Positions 1 to 10,351 of a DNA stretch of 64,000 nucleotides are shown here, piece by piece. The DNA is from Rapana venosa (Eukaryota; Mollusca; Gastropoda; Neogastropoda; Muricidae). Every line of letters begins with the position of its first letter. The first letter of the stretch is position 1. Made by a program: the position numbers and the translations under genes. The notes under the pieces are model-generated. The model ran no database searches and was not told the origin of the DNA. It worked only from the letters and a program-made list of their open reading frames with translations. The stretch lies in assembly GCA_028751875.1 (NCBI GenBank), contig CM054135.1, positions 62,419,929 through 62,483,928 of the forward strand. Direction: 5' to 3'.

Positions 1-22
1 ATGTTGTAACCACTAGGCTATC
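1..22 (-). repeat. SINE1 tRNA-like head, cut by the window edge
   Basis: These bases match the 5' (tRNA-like, A-box) end of the minus-strand SINE1 copy that ends near 18544. Read on the minus strand, the block carries TAGCCTAGTGGTT, which fits a pol III A box. The rest of the element would lie to the left of the window. It is followed by a C run at 22-39. Confidence 0.6.
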
Positions 23-39
23 CCCCCCCCCCCCCCCCC

Positions 40-480
40 AACGCCCTGTTGCCACTAGCAATTAATACCAAATAAACCACGATCACAATATTATCACATC
101 ACACACGCTTAAGACATTATTAACGGTTTCCATGTACACCTCTCCCCTGTGGCGGCGATGCCAGGGTCTGTCTTCCTGTCAGTAAAAATAGCCTCTCCGC
201 CTTCTTGAAATTCTGTGCTAGAAATTCCCTCTTTTCTATCCCTTTCTTTGTTTCTTGATCCTTTTTTTTTCCCCCTGTCACCTCTTTTGTGTCTATGTTC
301 TGCCTTTATGGTCCGTTCTCCTGTCCTTTATTGCCCAGAACGACTTTTAAGATAACAATTCTCTCTCACGCCGAGGTCGCATGTGCTGGACAATTGCTCC
401 TGTCTGAGCCTTCGCTGAAGAAGGAAAAGGATTTATACAACCACGCTACTCAAGCATGTGACTCATGGCAAGCTAGCAAA
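40..480. other. Unassigned sequence, no gene seen
   Basis: This is pyrimidine-rich, non-repetitive DNA between a C run and a CA microsatellite. The open frame running from 289 into the CA array has no recognisable domain, and its second half is microsatellite. I see no splice-bounded exon. Confidence 0.5.
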
Positions 481-483
481 CAA

Positions 484-604
484 GCGCGCGCACACACACA
501 CACACGTGTGTGCACGTGCACACACACAAAACGCACATATGGACACACACACACATGCACATACGCGCGCACACACACATGCAAACGTGCACACACACAC
601 ACAC

Positions 605-664
<60 letters not shown>
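484..664. repeat. (CA)n microsatellite with CG-rich interruptions
   Basis: About 180 bp of CA dinucleotides is interrupted by GCGCGC, CGTGTG and ACGCGCGC blocks. Alternating purine and pyrimidine of this kind favours Z-DNA. His/Thr-rich and Cys/Val-rich open frames on both strands are artefacts of the repeat. Confidence 0.95.
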
Positions 665-666
<2 letters not shown>

Positions 667-708
667 CATGCACACCCTGAACAGGCACACATACATGAAC
701 ACAGAAGT

Positions 709-856
709 GCAGTGTTTCAGTTTCAGTCTGTCCAAGGTCTGTCCTGTGGTGTGTTTGCCAGTGTTGACTTACCTGGTGTCAAGAAGGCCGCCCGTTCTGT
801 GGCTTTTTAAAGGTGAGAGAGTACCAGGAAGCAGAGGACACGCTGACATATCGATC

Positions 857-859
<3 letters not shown>
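709..859. repeat. 151-bp dispersed unit, copy 1 (SSR-flanked)
   Basis: This block is similar along its whole length to 9970-10120. Both begin GCAGTGTTT, share CAGGTGTCAAGAAGG and GAGTACCAGGAA in the middle, and end GCTGACATATCGATC. In both places a CA-type microsatellite lies upstream and a long (CT)n array follows directly. It looks like the core of a small mobile repeat. Confidence 0.75.
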
Positions 860-913
<54 letters not shown>

Positions 914-959
914 TCTCCTCTCCTCTCTCTCTCTCTCCCTCTCTCTCTTCTCTCCCTCT
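860..959. repeat. (CT)n microsatellite
   Basis: CT dinucleotides with occasional CCT interruptions directly follow the 151-bp unit. Confidence 0.95.
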
Positions 960-1040
960 CTTACGTGAAACAACTATGTGTACCATTTTACAATATGAAG
1001 GTAGTCCTTTTCATGACTTGATAAAATTGGCTTTTTTAGT

Positions 1041-1042
<2 letters not shown>

Positions 1043-1080
<38 letters not shown>

Positions 1081-1131
1081 TCTCTCTCTCTCTCTCTCTC
1101 TCATCTCTCTCTCCTCTCCTCTCTCTCTCTC
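1043..1131. repeat. (CT)n microsatellite
   Basis: A second CT array is separated from the first by about 80 bp of ordinary sequence. Confidence 0.95.
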
Positions 1132-1136
1132 AGTTT

Positions 1137-1398
1137 GTGTTTTTTGTTGTTGTTTTTTGTTTTGGTTTGTTTGCTGTTGTTTTTTTGTGGGTTTTTTGTG
1201 GGGGGGGGGGGGGTTCTTGTGTGTGTAGTTTTTTTTCTTTTGTTTGTTTGTTTGCTGTTATTTGGGGGGGGGGGGTTATTTTTTGGGGGTGGTGGTGTTT
1301 TGGGGGTTTTTCTTTTGTTTTGTCTGTTTGTTTTTTAAAGGGTTTTTTCCCTTTGTTTCTCCTGTTTGAGGGTATGAGTATTGGGTTCATTATTAAGA
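1137..1398 (+). repeat. 5' part of a G/T-rich repeat split by LINE1
   Basis: The G- and T-run sequence ending in AAAGGG...CCCTTTGTTTCT and GGTTCATTATTAAGA matches the uninterrupted copy at 5255-5545. The match stops at 1398, where LINE1 begins, and resumes at 4575. This split shows that the LINE inserted into this older repeat. Confidence 0.75.
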
Positions 1399-1678
1399 GA
1401 CTCCCTCTGCTACTGGTAACCATGTAACCCAGTACCACCTGCCACATGTGGGGAGTAAACTCAACCAAAAAATCCGACCTGGAGAGGGATGGGCTCCGCC
1501 AGGTTTGATTTGCCCAAGATACACCAATGACAAAGACAGCCAGAATCTCCATACCGGATCGGTCGTCGCCCGGGTTACCAAGGACCGCGCCTTCTGTTGC
1601 TCATCAGGACAGATGTCGAAAGTATGCTACTGATGTAAAACGCAGCAAAATTCGTGCCAGAACAACACCATCATTGGC

Positions 1679-3079
1679 GTGGAATGTACGGACACTAAAG
1701 AGCTGCAGGCAAAGTGGAAGAACTGAAACATGAGATGTCCAGATATCAATGCACAACCTTGGGCTCTGCGAAGTCAGGTGGAAAAATATGGGAGAAACAA
1801 CGACCCAGAAGACCACAAATTATACTACAGTGGAAAACAGGATAAACATGAACACGGCGTGGGTTTCTCGTTCACAAAGACACCGTGAACACCGTCATGA
1901 GCTGTCAGCCTTGTCCAGCAGACTTATTACCATCCGCCTGAGAGCAACCCCCTTTAACATAACTATAGTACAGGCATACGCCCCTACATCAGACTACACA
2001 GATGAAGCCGTAGAAGAATTTTATGACCAGCTACAAGAAGTTCTGAATCAAAACACCCAAGAAAGACATCCTCGTTGTGCAAGGCGACTGGAACGCCAAG
2101 TAGGAAGAAGATGCATGAAAGACTGGGAGGGCGTTTGTGGGCCACATTGTAATAACCAATCAATGAAAGAGGCTTGAGACTCCTGGAGTTTGCCAGTAAC
2201 AACCACCTCCAGCTAGTGAATACACTTGGCCCACACAAGAAATCCAGAAAATGGACATGGCATAGCCCAAATGGAGAACACCACAACCAAATAGATTACA
2301 TCATGGTGAAAAGACGGTTTCAGTCTAGCGTTAACATCGCACAGACACGAAGTTTTCCAGGAGCAGACATAGGGAGTGATCATGATCTTGTGATGATGAC
2401 TTTCCGACTACGTCTAAAGAAAATCCACAAGCGGAACAACATCAGGATCAAATTTGACCTCGAGAAGCTGAAGGACCCAGAGGTATTAGAAATTTTTCAA
2501 GCAAGGATAGGTGGAAAGTTTGCAGCACTCACTGTGATAGACTCAGACATAGATACACTGACGAATAGTTTCAATACAGCGGTGACTGAAACAGCAAACG
2601 AGCGTCTTGGCAAACGCCGACCAGTCAAAAAACCATGGGTCACACCTAACATCCTACAACTATGCGACAAGCGTAGAGAGCTGAAGAAAAAGAAAAATGA
2701 AACAAAAGAAAGAGCAGAACAATATAGGGCAGTCAACAAAAGAATCAGGAAGTCCATGACGGAGGCAAAAGAGAATTGGATCGGTGAACAGTGCCAAGAC
2801 ATTGAAGAGAACATCAAGAAAAACAATAGCAAGAAAGCATATCAGCTGGTGAAAGACCTGACTAGCACGAAACAGAGAAAAGGTTTTAACAATCCAAGAC
2901 AAAAATGGGAAGTGTCTCACGACGACCAGGATATTCTGAACAGATGGACAGAATACTGCTCCGACCTGTATAACTATAGAACCGCAGGAGATCCAGAAGT
3001 CCTTAATGTACCCGAAAGCAAAGACACAGACAGTCACCTATCCTCCGAGAAGAAGTGGAAACAGCAGTCAGATCGCTGA
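1679..3079 (+). pseudogene. LINE1 endonuclease and linker, broken
   Basis: The endonuclease starts around WNVRTL near 1680 and continues through IVQAYAPTSDYTDE near 1970. After a frameshift, the frame at 2174-3079 carries NQIDYIMV and GSDHDLVMM, which are the conserved C-terminal motifs of the exonuclease-endonuclease-phosphatase fold. In active elements this domain nicks the target DNA to prime reverse transcription. A Lys/Glu-rich linker follows (about 2660-2960). Frame changes near 1740, 2100-2170 and 3060 show loss of function. Confidence 0.8.
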
Positions 3080-3801
3080 AAAAGGGGAAGTCAGCAGGGG
3101 CTGACAACATTCCAGCTGAGTTGGTCCAAGCTGGAGGGGAAGCCATGATCAGCGCCCTACTAAGAATCTGCAAAAAGATCTGGCAGACAGGAAAATGGCC
3201 AACACCATGGACGCAGTCACTCATCATCAACACCTCCCCAATGAAAGGAAATCTACAACAATGCCATAATTACCGCACAATCAGCCTCATATGTCACCCA
3301 AGCAAGGTCATGCTGCAGATAATATTGAATAGACTGAAGCCACAAGCAGAGACCATCATGCTGAGGAACAAGCAGGTTTCAGAGCAGGGCGCAGCACAAC
3401 AGAACAGATATTCAACCTCAGAATACTATGTGAGCGGTACCTTCACATCAACAAGACCTTACCACGTATTTATCGATTTAAGAAAGCATTGACAGGGTGT
3501 GGGCATGCAGCTTTGTGGGCAACAGTGAATTTGTACAGCATCAAGCAAACCTGATCAGAGTCATCAAACAGCTGTACAGCGAGGCCACCAGTGCAGTGTA
3601 CTACAACAACAACATTGGAGAATGGTTTCGAACAACAGTTGGAGTAAGGCAGGGCTGTCTACTCTCACCCACTCTTTTCAACATCTCCTAGAGAGAATCA
3701 TGGCTATGCACTGGAACAATCATGAAGGATCAGTCAGCATTGGTGGCAGAACGACACAAACTCCGCTTCGCAGATGACATTGAGGAATAGCAGGATCAGA
3801 A
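3055..3801 (+). pseudogene. LINE1 reverse transcriptase domain, broken
   Basis: The frame at 3055-3492 has KKGKSAGADNIPAELVQAGG, an RT finger motif. A second frame at 3497-3691 has VGVRQGCLLSPTLFNI, which is RT motif 4. The catalytic block reads FADDI at 3767-3781 in yet another frame. An in-frame stop occurs in the first aspartate motif region (about 3490). The domain is recognisable but cannot make an active enzyme. Confidence 0.85.
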
Positions 3802-4135
3802 AAAGAGCTTGCCAGCCTAACAGCACACTTGGATAAGGCCTCCAAAACAACGCCATGGAAATCAGTGCAGAGAAGAACCAACTGATGACTAATAACACCA
3901 ACGGCATTAAGCACTGATATCAGGGTTAATGACCAGAAGCTGAAACAGTTTCAAAGCTTCAAGTAACCTGGGAGCCATATGTATCCGACCAGGGATCCAA
4001 GCCAGAAGTAGTAAAGCAGGACTGCACAACAATAAAAGCTTTGTCAAAACATAAACACCATCTGGAGAGACAGAATAACTCACATATCTCCAAGATCAGA
4101 CTAATGCGCTCCCTTGTCCATATCCATATTTCTGT

Positions 4136-4566
4136 ATGCCTGTGAAATCATGGACCCTGACTGCAGATTTTGGAGAGAAGAGTACAGCAGTGGCGATGAG
4201 ATGCTTTCGGAGAACTCCTTGCATCTCCTACAAAGACCACATAAGCAACAAAGCGTGCATAACAGAATCCAGCAAACCATTGGTACCCTATGAGAACCTT
4301 CTAACGATCGTGAAAAGCGAAAACTTAAGTTGTATGTGGCATGTCACAAATCCCAAGAATTTACAAAGACAGTTTGCAAGGCACTGTCCAAGTGGAGAAG
4401 AAGAGGCAGACCAAGGAAGAGCTGGGAGGATAACATCAGTGAATGGACAGGCCTAGAACTCAACAAAACCCTGAGAAAGGCAGAACAGAGAGAGGAATGG
4501 AGGGAACTGGTTGCTGAGTCTTTGAGGGTGCCCCCACGGTCGTCAGACTACGGGACAGATAGATAG
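4136..4566 (+). pseudogene. LINE1 C-terminal region, broken
   Basis: Two overlapping frames carry MRCFRR...ISYKDHI, followed by WRRRGRPRKSWEDNISEWTG and EEWRELVAES. This is the usual C-terminal wording of RTE-like LINE proteins in invertebrates. The ORF ends just before the GATA tail at 4558-4574. Confidence 0.85.
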
Positions 4567-4574
4567 ATAGATAG

Positions 4575-4640
4575 ATTAAGATGTATCCCTTCGCGGGGAC
4601 TGGATGTAAAAAAGCACATGAGTACTTATTCATTATCCTG
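4575..4640 (+). repeat. 3' part of the repeat interrupted by LINE1 (SINE1-like tail)
   Basis: After the duplicated ATTAAGA the sequence continues as TGTATCCCT...GGGGACTGGATG, then a poly-A run, GCACATGAG and ATTATCC. This is the same as 5466-5535 and as the 3' end of SINE1. Confidence 0.75.
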
Positions 4641-4651
4641 TATGTGTGAGT

Positions 4652-4763
4652 GTATGGGTATTGGGCTTACTTTATCAGAATGACGTTCAATTTGTATGAG
4701 TATAATCAAAAAGTGTTGATGGTGATCGTGTGCTGTCTTGAGAATTATATATTCAGTATTATC
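4652..4763. repeat. 112-bp direct duplication, copy 1
   Basis: This block (GTATGGGTATTGGGC...AGTATTATC) recurs at 4943-5058 with few changes. The CA array 4769-4872 lies between the two copies. Confidence 0.8.
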
Positions 4764-4767
4764 CCCG

Positions 4768-4768
<1 letters not shown>

Positions 4769-4825
<57 letters not shown>

Positions 4826-4886
4826 CCACCACACACACACAAAAAAGCACACACACACACACACACACACACATTCTCTCTCTCTC
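4769..4886. repeat. (CA)n microsatellite followed by short (TC)n
   Basis: About 100 bp of CA repeats runs into TCTCTCTC. Confidence 0.95.
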
Positions 4887-4942
4887 AAGACTGTAAAGGT
4901 TTGGATTTTTCTTTTCTTTTCTTTCTTGTTTTTATTGTGTGA

Positions 4943-5058
4943 TGTATGGGTATTGAGTTTATTTCATTATCATGACATATAATTTGAACGAGTATAATCA
5001 AAATGAGTGTTGATGGTGATCGTGTGCTGTTTTGAGAATTGTATATTTAGTATTATTT
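4943..5058. repeat. 112-bp direct duplication, copy 2
   Basis: This copy is similar to 4652-4763 and includes the shared core GTGTTGATGGTGATCGTGTG. Confidence 0.8.
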
Positions 5059-5254
5059 CTTAAATACCCCCCCCCCCTCTCTTCTTCCTTTTATTGTTTT
5101 GCTTAAAGTTATAGTTGTTGTGTATCCTGATGAAGGACATATTCATACTTTATATTTTATTGGGCTTGTCGGCTGTACTTGAATTTTAATGAATGCCCTA
5201 TTTCAATATCTTATTGTTACTTGTACTTACAATGTGTAGATGTTTATTTTTATG

Positions 5255-5545
5255 ACTTTATAAGTTTGGGTTTTTCCCCTTGGTTTTTTTATGTTTTTCT
5301 CTTTTTTCTCTTTTTTCCCGTTGATTTTTTGTTGTTGGGGGGGATGTTGGGGGGTTCTTTTATTGTTTGGTCTTTTTTGTGTTGTTATTGTTTTTTGTTT
5401 TGTTTTTTAAAGGGTTATTTCCCTTTGTTTCTACTGTTTGTGAGTATGAGTATTGGGTTCATTATTAAGATGTATCCCTACGGGCGGGGACTGGATGTAA
5501 AAAAAGCAATGAGTGCTTATTCATGATCCTCGAAATAAAAGAAAT
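5255..5545 (+). repeat. Uninterrupted G/T-rich repeat with SINE1-type 3' end
   Basis: The 5' part is G/T-rich and matches 1137-1398. The 3' part (from about 5480) is the SINE1 tail: GGGGACTGGATG, a poly-A run, GCAATGAGTGCTTATTC, then ATCCTCGAAATAAAAGAA. It ends in TTGTCATTGTCATTGTC, which runs into CT repeats. This copy shows what the target looked like before LINE1 inserted. Confidence 0.75.
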
Positions 5546-5639
5546 TGTCATTGTCATTGTCTCTCTCTTTCTCTCTCTTTTTATCTGTCTCTTTTTCTTG
5601 TTCTCTTTCTCTTTTTACAGTCTAGGGCTAGCTAATTGG

Positions 5640-5725
5640 TGACGGCTTTATTGTTATTGTTGTTACGTCAATGGTTATCATCTACTGTCTAGATTGATTC
5701 CAGACAAGGTTGCTGAAAAGGGTTA
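5640..5725. repeat. Dispersed repeat with GATTCCAGACAAGG core, copy 1
   Basis: A TTATTGTTATTGTTGTT stretch is followed by GGTTATCATCT and GATTCCAGACAAGGTTG. Related sequence occurs at 13065-13145 and 14405-14500, each just after a CT-rich tract. Confidence 0.6.
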
Positions 5726-5795
5726 GGGGTGTTTTGGGTAACTGCTTTAGAGCGGTGTTGCAGCTATGTCTGCCTGATTCATGCCCAGTTGAAAG

Positions 5796-5900
5796 TATGG
5801 TGTGTGTGTGTTGTGGTGTGTGTGTGTGTGTGCGTGCCGTGCCTGCTTGCGTGCGTGCTGCGCGCGGTGTGTGTGTGTGCGTGCGTGCGGAGTGTGTGTG
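5796..5900. repeat. (GT)n/(GC) microsatellite
   Basis: GTGTGTG and GCGTGC repeats make up the block. Val/Cys-rich frames here are repeat artefacts. Confidence 0.9.
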
Positions 5901-6039
5901 ACTAAATTGCTACTGCAGCGTAATACTTCTGCACTACAATGGCATCCTTATTTCTCACCCCGCCCATCCTTTCCTCACTGAAATATTTTGTCTGTACGGC
6001 TTATAAACGTAAAATGTATTCATTAACTTCTGATACATT

Positions 6040-6272
6040 TAGGGATAGGAAACAATACAGCGCAGGAAAAAAAAAGAAAAAAAGGGTGGCGCAGCGCTAA
6101 GTGGCGACGCGTTCTCCCCGCTCTCCCCTGGAGAGCAGCCCGAATTTCACGAGAGAAATCTGCCGTGACTTAAAGTGGTAAGAAATTAAAATCTTGAGCG
6201 CTTTGATTTTTTGCTTTTAACAAGATTCAGCGCTAATAAATTCCATACATAATTATTATTATTATATATTAT
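6040..6272 (+). repeat. SINE2 3' portion (5'-truncated)
   Basis: The sequence has GGTGGCGCAGCGCTAAGTGG, CTCTCCCC...GGAGAGCAG, AATCTGCCGTGACTTAAAG and AGCGCTTTGATTTT, then AGCGCTAATAAATTCCAT and an ATT-type tail. The AGCGCTTTGA...AGCGCTATATAAAT...(ATT)n ending is the 3' end shared by many SINEs moved by L2/CR1-type LINEs. It matches the minus-strand copy at 38213-38716. Confidence 0.85.
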
Positions 6273-6279
6273 TTTCTTT

Positions 6280-7035
6280 CATCTTTTTTTTTTCTTTTTT
6301 CTTTCTTTCATTCTCTTTTTTTTTTTTTCTTTTTTTTTTTTTGGTGCCTCAACCCCAAAGATACAAAGTGTTACAACAAAGTCAGACAACATGTAGACAA
6401 GTGCCACACACTTCATCTTGTAGCAATGACAAGTGCACACAATACACAAGCCTGACATGTCACACGAGCCAAAGTGACGTGTTAGTCGACATTTATCACA
6501 GACAGGGAAACAGGGAAGAAGCATGTAGCCTTGACATTCACCTATATTTTCAAGAAAAATGGTAGAGACAGTCAAGAAGAGTAAGCATGATGGTAGAGGG
6601 TGATGGTGGTGGTGGTGGTGGTAAGGGCTGGGGGGAATGGAGGGGATGTGGATGGGATGAAAGGTAAGGGATGGAAGGTTCACAGAGTAGGGTACGTCAC
6701 AATTACTGGTTTCTTAGTAGTTTGACAAAAGTAAATATCCTGAACAGCCAAACTAGTGACTGAAGTAGAAGTGTGAGTGAAAACACATTACAGGTCACAC
6801 ACATTACAGGTCACAGGAAGCGTGTAAGTTTGTCCTTGTTTTCCATACAAGTGCAAAAAAAGCGCACTAACTAGTACTATGCTTACCACAGCTATTACTT
6901 CTACTTTTATTAGGCATATTGGTTTTGCTGCTGCTGCTGCTGCTGCTTTTGAAAATAGTAATTACGCCAGTGCTGCTATGGCACATGCACACCACACATT
7001 ATTTTTATTTTTCTTACTTGTATTATTTATTGTTT
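6280..7035. other. No gene seen
   Basis: T-rich runs at 6280-6345 are followed by unremarkable sequence, a GGT run near 6600-6620 and a GCT run near 6930-6950. The open frames at 6279-6683 have low complexity at one end and no domain I recognise. Confidence 0.5.
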
Positions 7036-7054
7036 TTAGATAGATGGCTTGATG

Positions 7055-7265
7055 ACAAAACAATTACACTGATTATTCAATGTACCACCTGAAAATAAAA
7101 GTTTGACATTGACTCTGACTTTTGACTTTCACGCACACACACACGCGCACGCGCGCGCGAGCGCGCAAGAACACACACACATACACACATGATGAAAAAA
7201 AGCAAATGCATTGCTTATTCAATGTACCATCAGGAAATAAAAATTTGACTTGACTTGACTTGACA
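7055..7265 (+). repeat. Two SINE-like 3' tails ending in (TTGAC)n
   Basis: TTATTCAATGTACCA followed by an A-rich AAATAAAA and TTTGAC repeats occurs twice, at about 7071-7125 and 7212-7264. A CA/GC array lies between them. The second ends in four TTGACT-type repeats. This resembles the 3' end of a short retroposon whose head is not present. Confidence 0.55.
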
Positions 7266-7855
7266 CACCTCCCCCATCTCCAAATGCACACCATTCAGTT
7301 AATTTATTTATCCATCCTCTTTCTCGCATAAAAAGAAATGTTTCACACTGCGCTCACCTGAGGATGCCGGGAATATCACTAACAGCAATTACCAGGCAAT
7401 ATTGTCACTGTATGTCACCTGCACATCAAACACCCATACCAAGTGCACTGCCACTCCACGTGTTGTACGGCCGTAGTCGTTGTACAGCCTATAATCAAGC
7501 CAGACAAAAACACAACAGGAAGTACATAGCCCTGACATTCACCAATGTTTATTTACTGGGAAATAGAGGGAAAGGGAGGTCGTGACAGAAAGGGGAAAGG
7601 GAGGCAGAGAGGATAAACGTACGATCTATTGTATTGTACTGTATTGTACTGTATTGCATTGTGCTGTGTTGGGGTGTGATGTATTCTATTGCAATTGTAC
7701 ACCGTTTTCAGTCACTGCAGAGTTCTCTGCATGAAATTCAGGCAGCTGTACCTCAGGAGAGTGCGTCACCACAAGAGCAGCACTACCCATCATATTCTTC
7801 AATTTTCATGTTCGTATTTGTTCCTATGAAAAACATCAGCTTCTTATTTCAATAG
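7265..7855. other. No gene seen
   Basis: This stretch holds ordinary sequence and a short TGTATTGTAC-type repeat at 7627-7665. The open frames at 7364-7585 and 7634-7855 show no domain. Confidence 0.45.
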
Positions 7856-8071
7856 AATTTTGTTAGGGACAAGTCTGTTGCTGCTGTGGGTTCTTTTGTA
7901 TTCTAAAATTTTTACCTACAGGACCGTGGTGTATCATTTCATCAAAAGACTAGCACCCAAACCACCACTCAAGGTCCAATGGATCGGGAGAAAAGCTCAG
8001 GTTCAAACAAGGATTGGACCTGCAATTTTTTTGCTTTCTGGATGGGCGAGAACCTCAAGACTTCCAATCCA
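7855..8071 (-). repeat. SINE2 head portion
   Basis: On the minus strand the tRNA-like head lies at the high-coordinate end. The AAAGACTAGCACCCA...ACCACCACTCA and GGGACAAG blocks then match the middle of the full copy at 38500-38716. The 3' end is missing. Confidence 0.75.
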
Positions 8072-8179
8072 CATTACACTGAGCCGTCCTCTTGAAGAAC
8101 AGTGCCTTGTTCAATTGGCAAAGCAGGTAAGAATGAAATACTGGTGAGAAGCAAAACGCATTTTTCTGTGGTTGGTTTA

Positions 8180-8252
8180 TAATAATAAATAACGATAATA
8201 AATGGAACTTATATAGCGCTATATCTTTCAAAGAGAAATCAAAGCGCATGCA
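8180..8252 (-). repeat. SINE2 3' end fragment
   Basis: AATAAATGGAACTTATATAGCGCT followed by AAATCAAAGCGC is the reverse complement of the SINE2 terminal hairpin-like motif. It lies on the wrong side of the 7855-8071 piece to belong to the same copy. Confidence 0.75.
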
Positions 8253-8407
8253 TTCAACCTAATCTTACACAGTCATGCAATCAATGATAAATAATCAATA
8301 CTCGAGTGATATAATTTGTGTAGTTGTTCTACTAAAGATTTTCGTTGTTGCTGTTGTGTACATTGTTACATCGTGACTTAGGCAACATCAGTATTAACAT
8401 CAAGTTC

Positions 8408-8469
8408 TATATCCTCCTCCTCCTCCTCCTCCTCCTCCTCCTCCTACTACTACTACTACTACTACTACA

Positions 8470-8500
<31 letters not shown>

Positions 8501-8592
8501 ACAACGACAAAACTACTATTACTACTACTACAACTAACAATTACTACTACTACTACTACTACTACTACTACGACTTCTACTACTATTACTAT

Positions 8593-8632
<40 letters not shown>
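8408..8632. repeat. (CTC)n then (CTA)n triplet array
   Basis: The array starts with CTC triplets and changes to CTA/TAC triplets with imperfect units. Poly-Leu, poly-Thr and poly-Ser frames are artefacts. Confidence 0.95.
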
Positions 8633-8934
8633 GCTAACGCCTCTACTGCTCCTGTTCATGCAGCGAAATATGCTGCTGCTGCTGCTCTTTTGTTCTTTTT
8701 TATGCACTGCACGTGATGACAGCTCCTCTGTCATATTTCTATTCTTACTTTCCTCTTCCCTCTCCTCCTACCAATACTGTTGTTGCTATGACTGCCGCTG
8801 CAGCTGCTACAGATGCTTATAGATGCTGACGCCACTGACACTATATCACCGCCACCACCACACCACTACCATCATCACTACTTTTATCAGTACAACATCT
8901 ACTACTACTTTTTTCACATCACCATTACTACACT

Positions 8935-9016
8935 TCTGCTGCTGCTGCTGCTGCTGCTATTGCTACTACTACAACTACTGTATCTACGACTACTGCTGCT
9001 GCCTCTGCTCCTACTA
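8935..9016. repeat. (CTG)n/(CTA)n triplet array
   Basis: A short array of CTG and CTA triplets, separate from the array at 8408. Confidence 0.9.
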
Positions 9017-9310
9017 TAGTAAAAGATTTAAAGGCAAAAATGCGAAGGGGGGTTGGTGGGGTGGATATGCATGCAACTTTGCGGTAGTGAGAACTCAAAA
9101 TCCCTGGTGTTACAAATCACACTTAACGCAGACCTCGCTCGTGCACCTGTGGCATTACATTATTTACACAGTCATAGCCATCACAACAAACACGCAGCAA
9201 GGCTTGGCATGATTTGGGGTTATTTATGACATCCAAAATAATCTGTCATCAAACATCAATCATCAATCCTCCTCTTTGACAAAATAAATTCATAACCTGC
9301 CAAAAGCTCT
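9017..9310. other. No gene seen
   Basis: Non-repetitive DNA between microsatellites, with no recognisable feature. Confidence 0.4.
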
Positions 9311-9329
9311 TCAGAGAGAGAGAGAGAGC

Positions 9330-9390
<61 letters not shown>

Positions 9391-9665
9391 AGAGAGAGAC
9401 AGACAGACAGGACAGCCAGACAGACAGACAACAACCAGACAGAAAAGAACAGAGATACAGAGAAACTGAGAGACAGACACCGACACACAGACAGATAGAC
9501 ACAGAACACAGACACACAGACATACAAGAGACACACAGACACAGACACACAGACAAACACAGAGAATAGACAGAGACACACGGGGGGGGGGGGGTGGATA
9601 AACAGACCAGGCAGGCACACAACAGACAGTAGACCGAGACACACAGATAGACAGACAGAGACAGA
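9311..9665. repeat. (GA)n grading into (ACAG)n
   Basis: Pure GA repeats to about 9395 give way to degenerate ACAG/ACAC tetranucleotides, with a G run at 9582-9593. Confidence 0.95.
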
Positions 9666-9807
9666 GACTGCTCATTCACCTTTATTAATAAGACAAGTAT
9701 ACCCCCAACCCCCCTTTGACTACTCTCCCTCTCCATCCCCACTTTTAATATCACAGATTGTGAAGAGACGTCCAATGAAACTGAACACACGCAGAGCACA
9801 CGAATGT

Positions 9808-9965
9808 GCGTGCGCACACACATGCTCACACATATTCACGCATACGCACGCATATGCATATCCATTGGCACACGTAAACAAGCACACATACATACATACA
9901 TACATACATCCATACATACATACATACATACATACAACATACATACATAACATACATACATACCA
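9808..9965. repeat. (CA)n and (CATA)n microsatellite
   Basis: CA/CG repeats are followed by a CATA tetranucleotide array from about 9886. Confidence 0.95.
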
Positions 9966-9969
9966 ACAT

Positions 9970-10120
9970 GCAGTGTTTTCAGTTTACGGTCTGTCAAAAG
10001 ATTCTGTCCCTGTGGTGGTTATGCCATGATGATACCAGGTGTCAAGAAGGGCCGCCCACTCGAGCTTTTTAAAAGGTGAAGAGTACCAGGAAACAGAGTA
10101 CATGCTGACATATCGATCAG
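9970..10120. repeat. 151-bp dispersed unit, copy 2 (SSR-flanked)
   Basis: This is the partner of 709-859. The flanking arrangement is the same: a CA/CATA array upstream and a (CT)n array downstream. Confidence 0.75.
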
Positions 10121-10146
10121 CTGCCCTGCCCCCCCCTCCCACCCCA

Positions 10147-10165
10147 TCTCTCTCTCTCTCTCTCT

Positions 10166-10196
<31 letters not shown>

Positions 10197-10215
10197 CCCT
10201 CACTCTCTCTCACCC

Positions 10216-10255
<40 letters not shown>

Positions 10256-10306
10256 CCTCTCATCTCTCTCCCTCTCTCTCTTCTTTTCTATCTCTCTCTT
10301 TCTCTA

Positions 10307-10351
<45 letters not shown>

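Larger units (their letters stand above)
1399..4574 (+). mobile_element. LINE1: decayed, near full-length RTE-like non-LTR retrotransposon
   Basis: A 3176-bp element is bounded by the 7-bp direct repeat ATTAAGA (1392-1398 and 4575-4581). It ends in a GATA-type short tandem tail, as RTE-clade LINEs typically do, and their usual length is 3.2-3.3 kb. In order it carries remnants of an apurinic-type endonuclease (about 1680-2480), a linker, a reverse transcriptase (about 3050-3800) and a C-terminal region with a basic RRRGRPRKSWEDNI motif (about 4390-4440). Several frameshifts and stops break the single ORF, so the copy is dead. The RTE/BovB-like assignment rests on overall architecture and motif wording; a tree was not possible. 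Confidence 0.85.

Noticed and set aside
458..1021. Open frame of 187 codons, His/Thr-rich
   Set aside because: Composed almost entirely of CA and CT microsatellite, with frames equally long on both strands.
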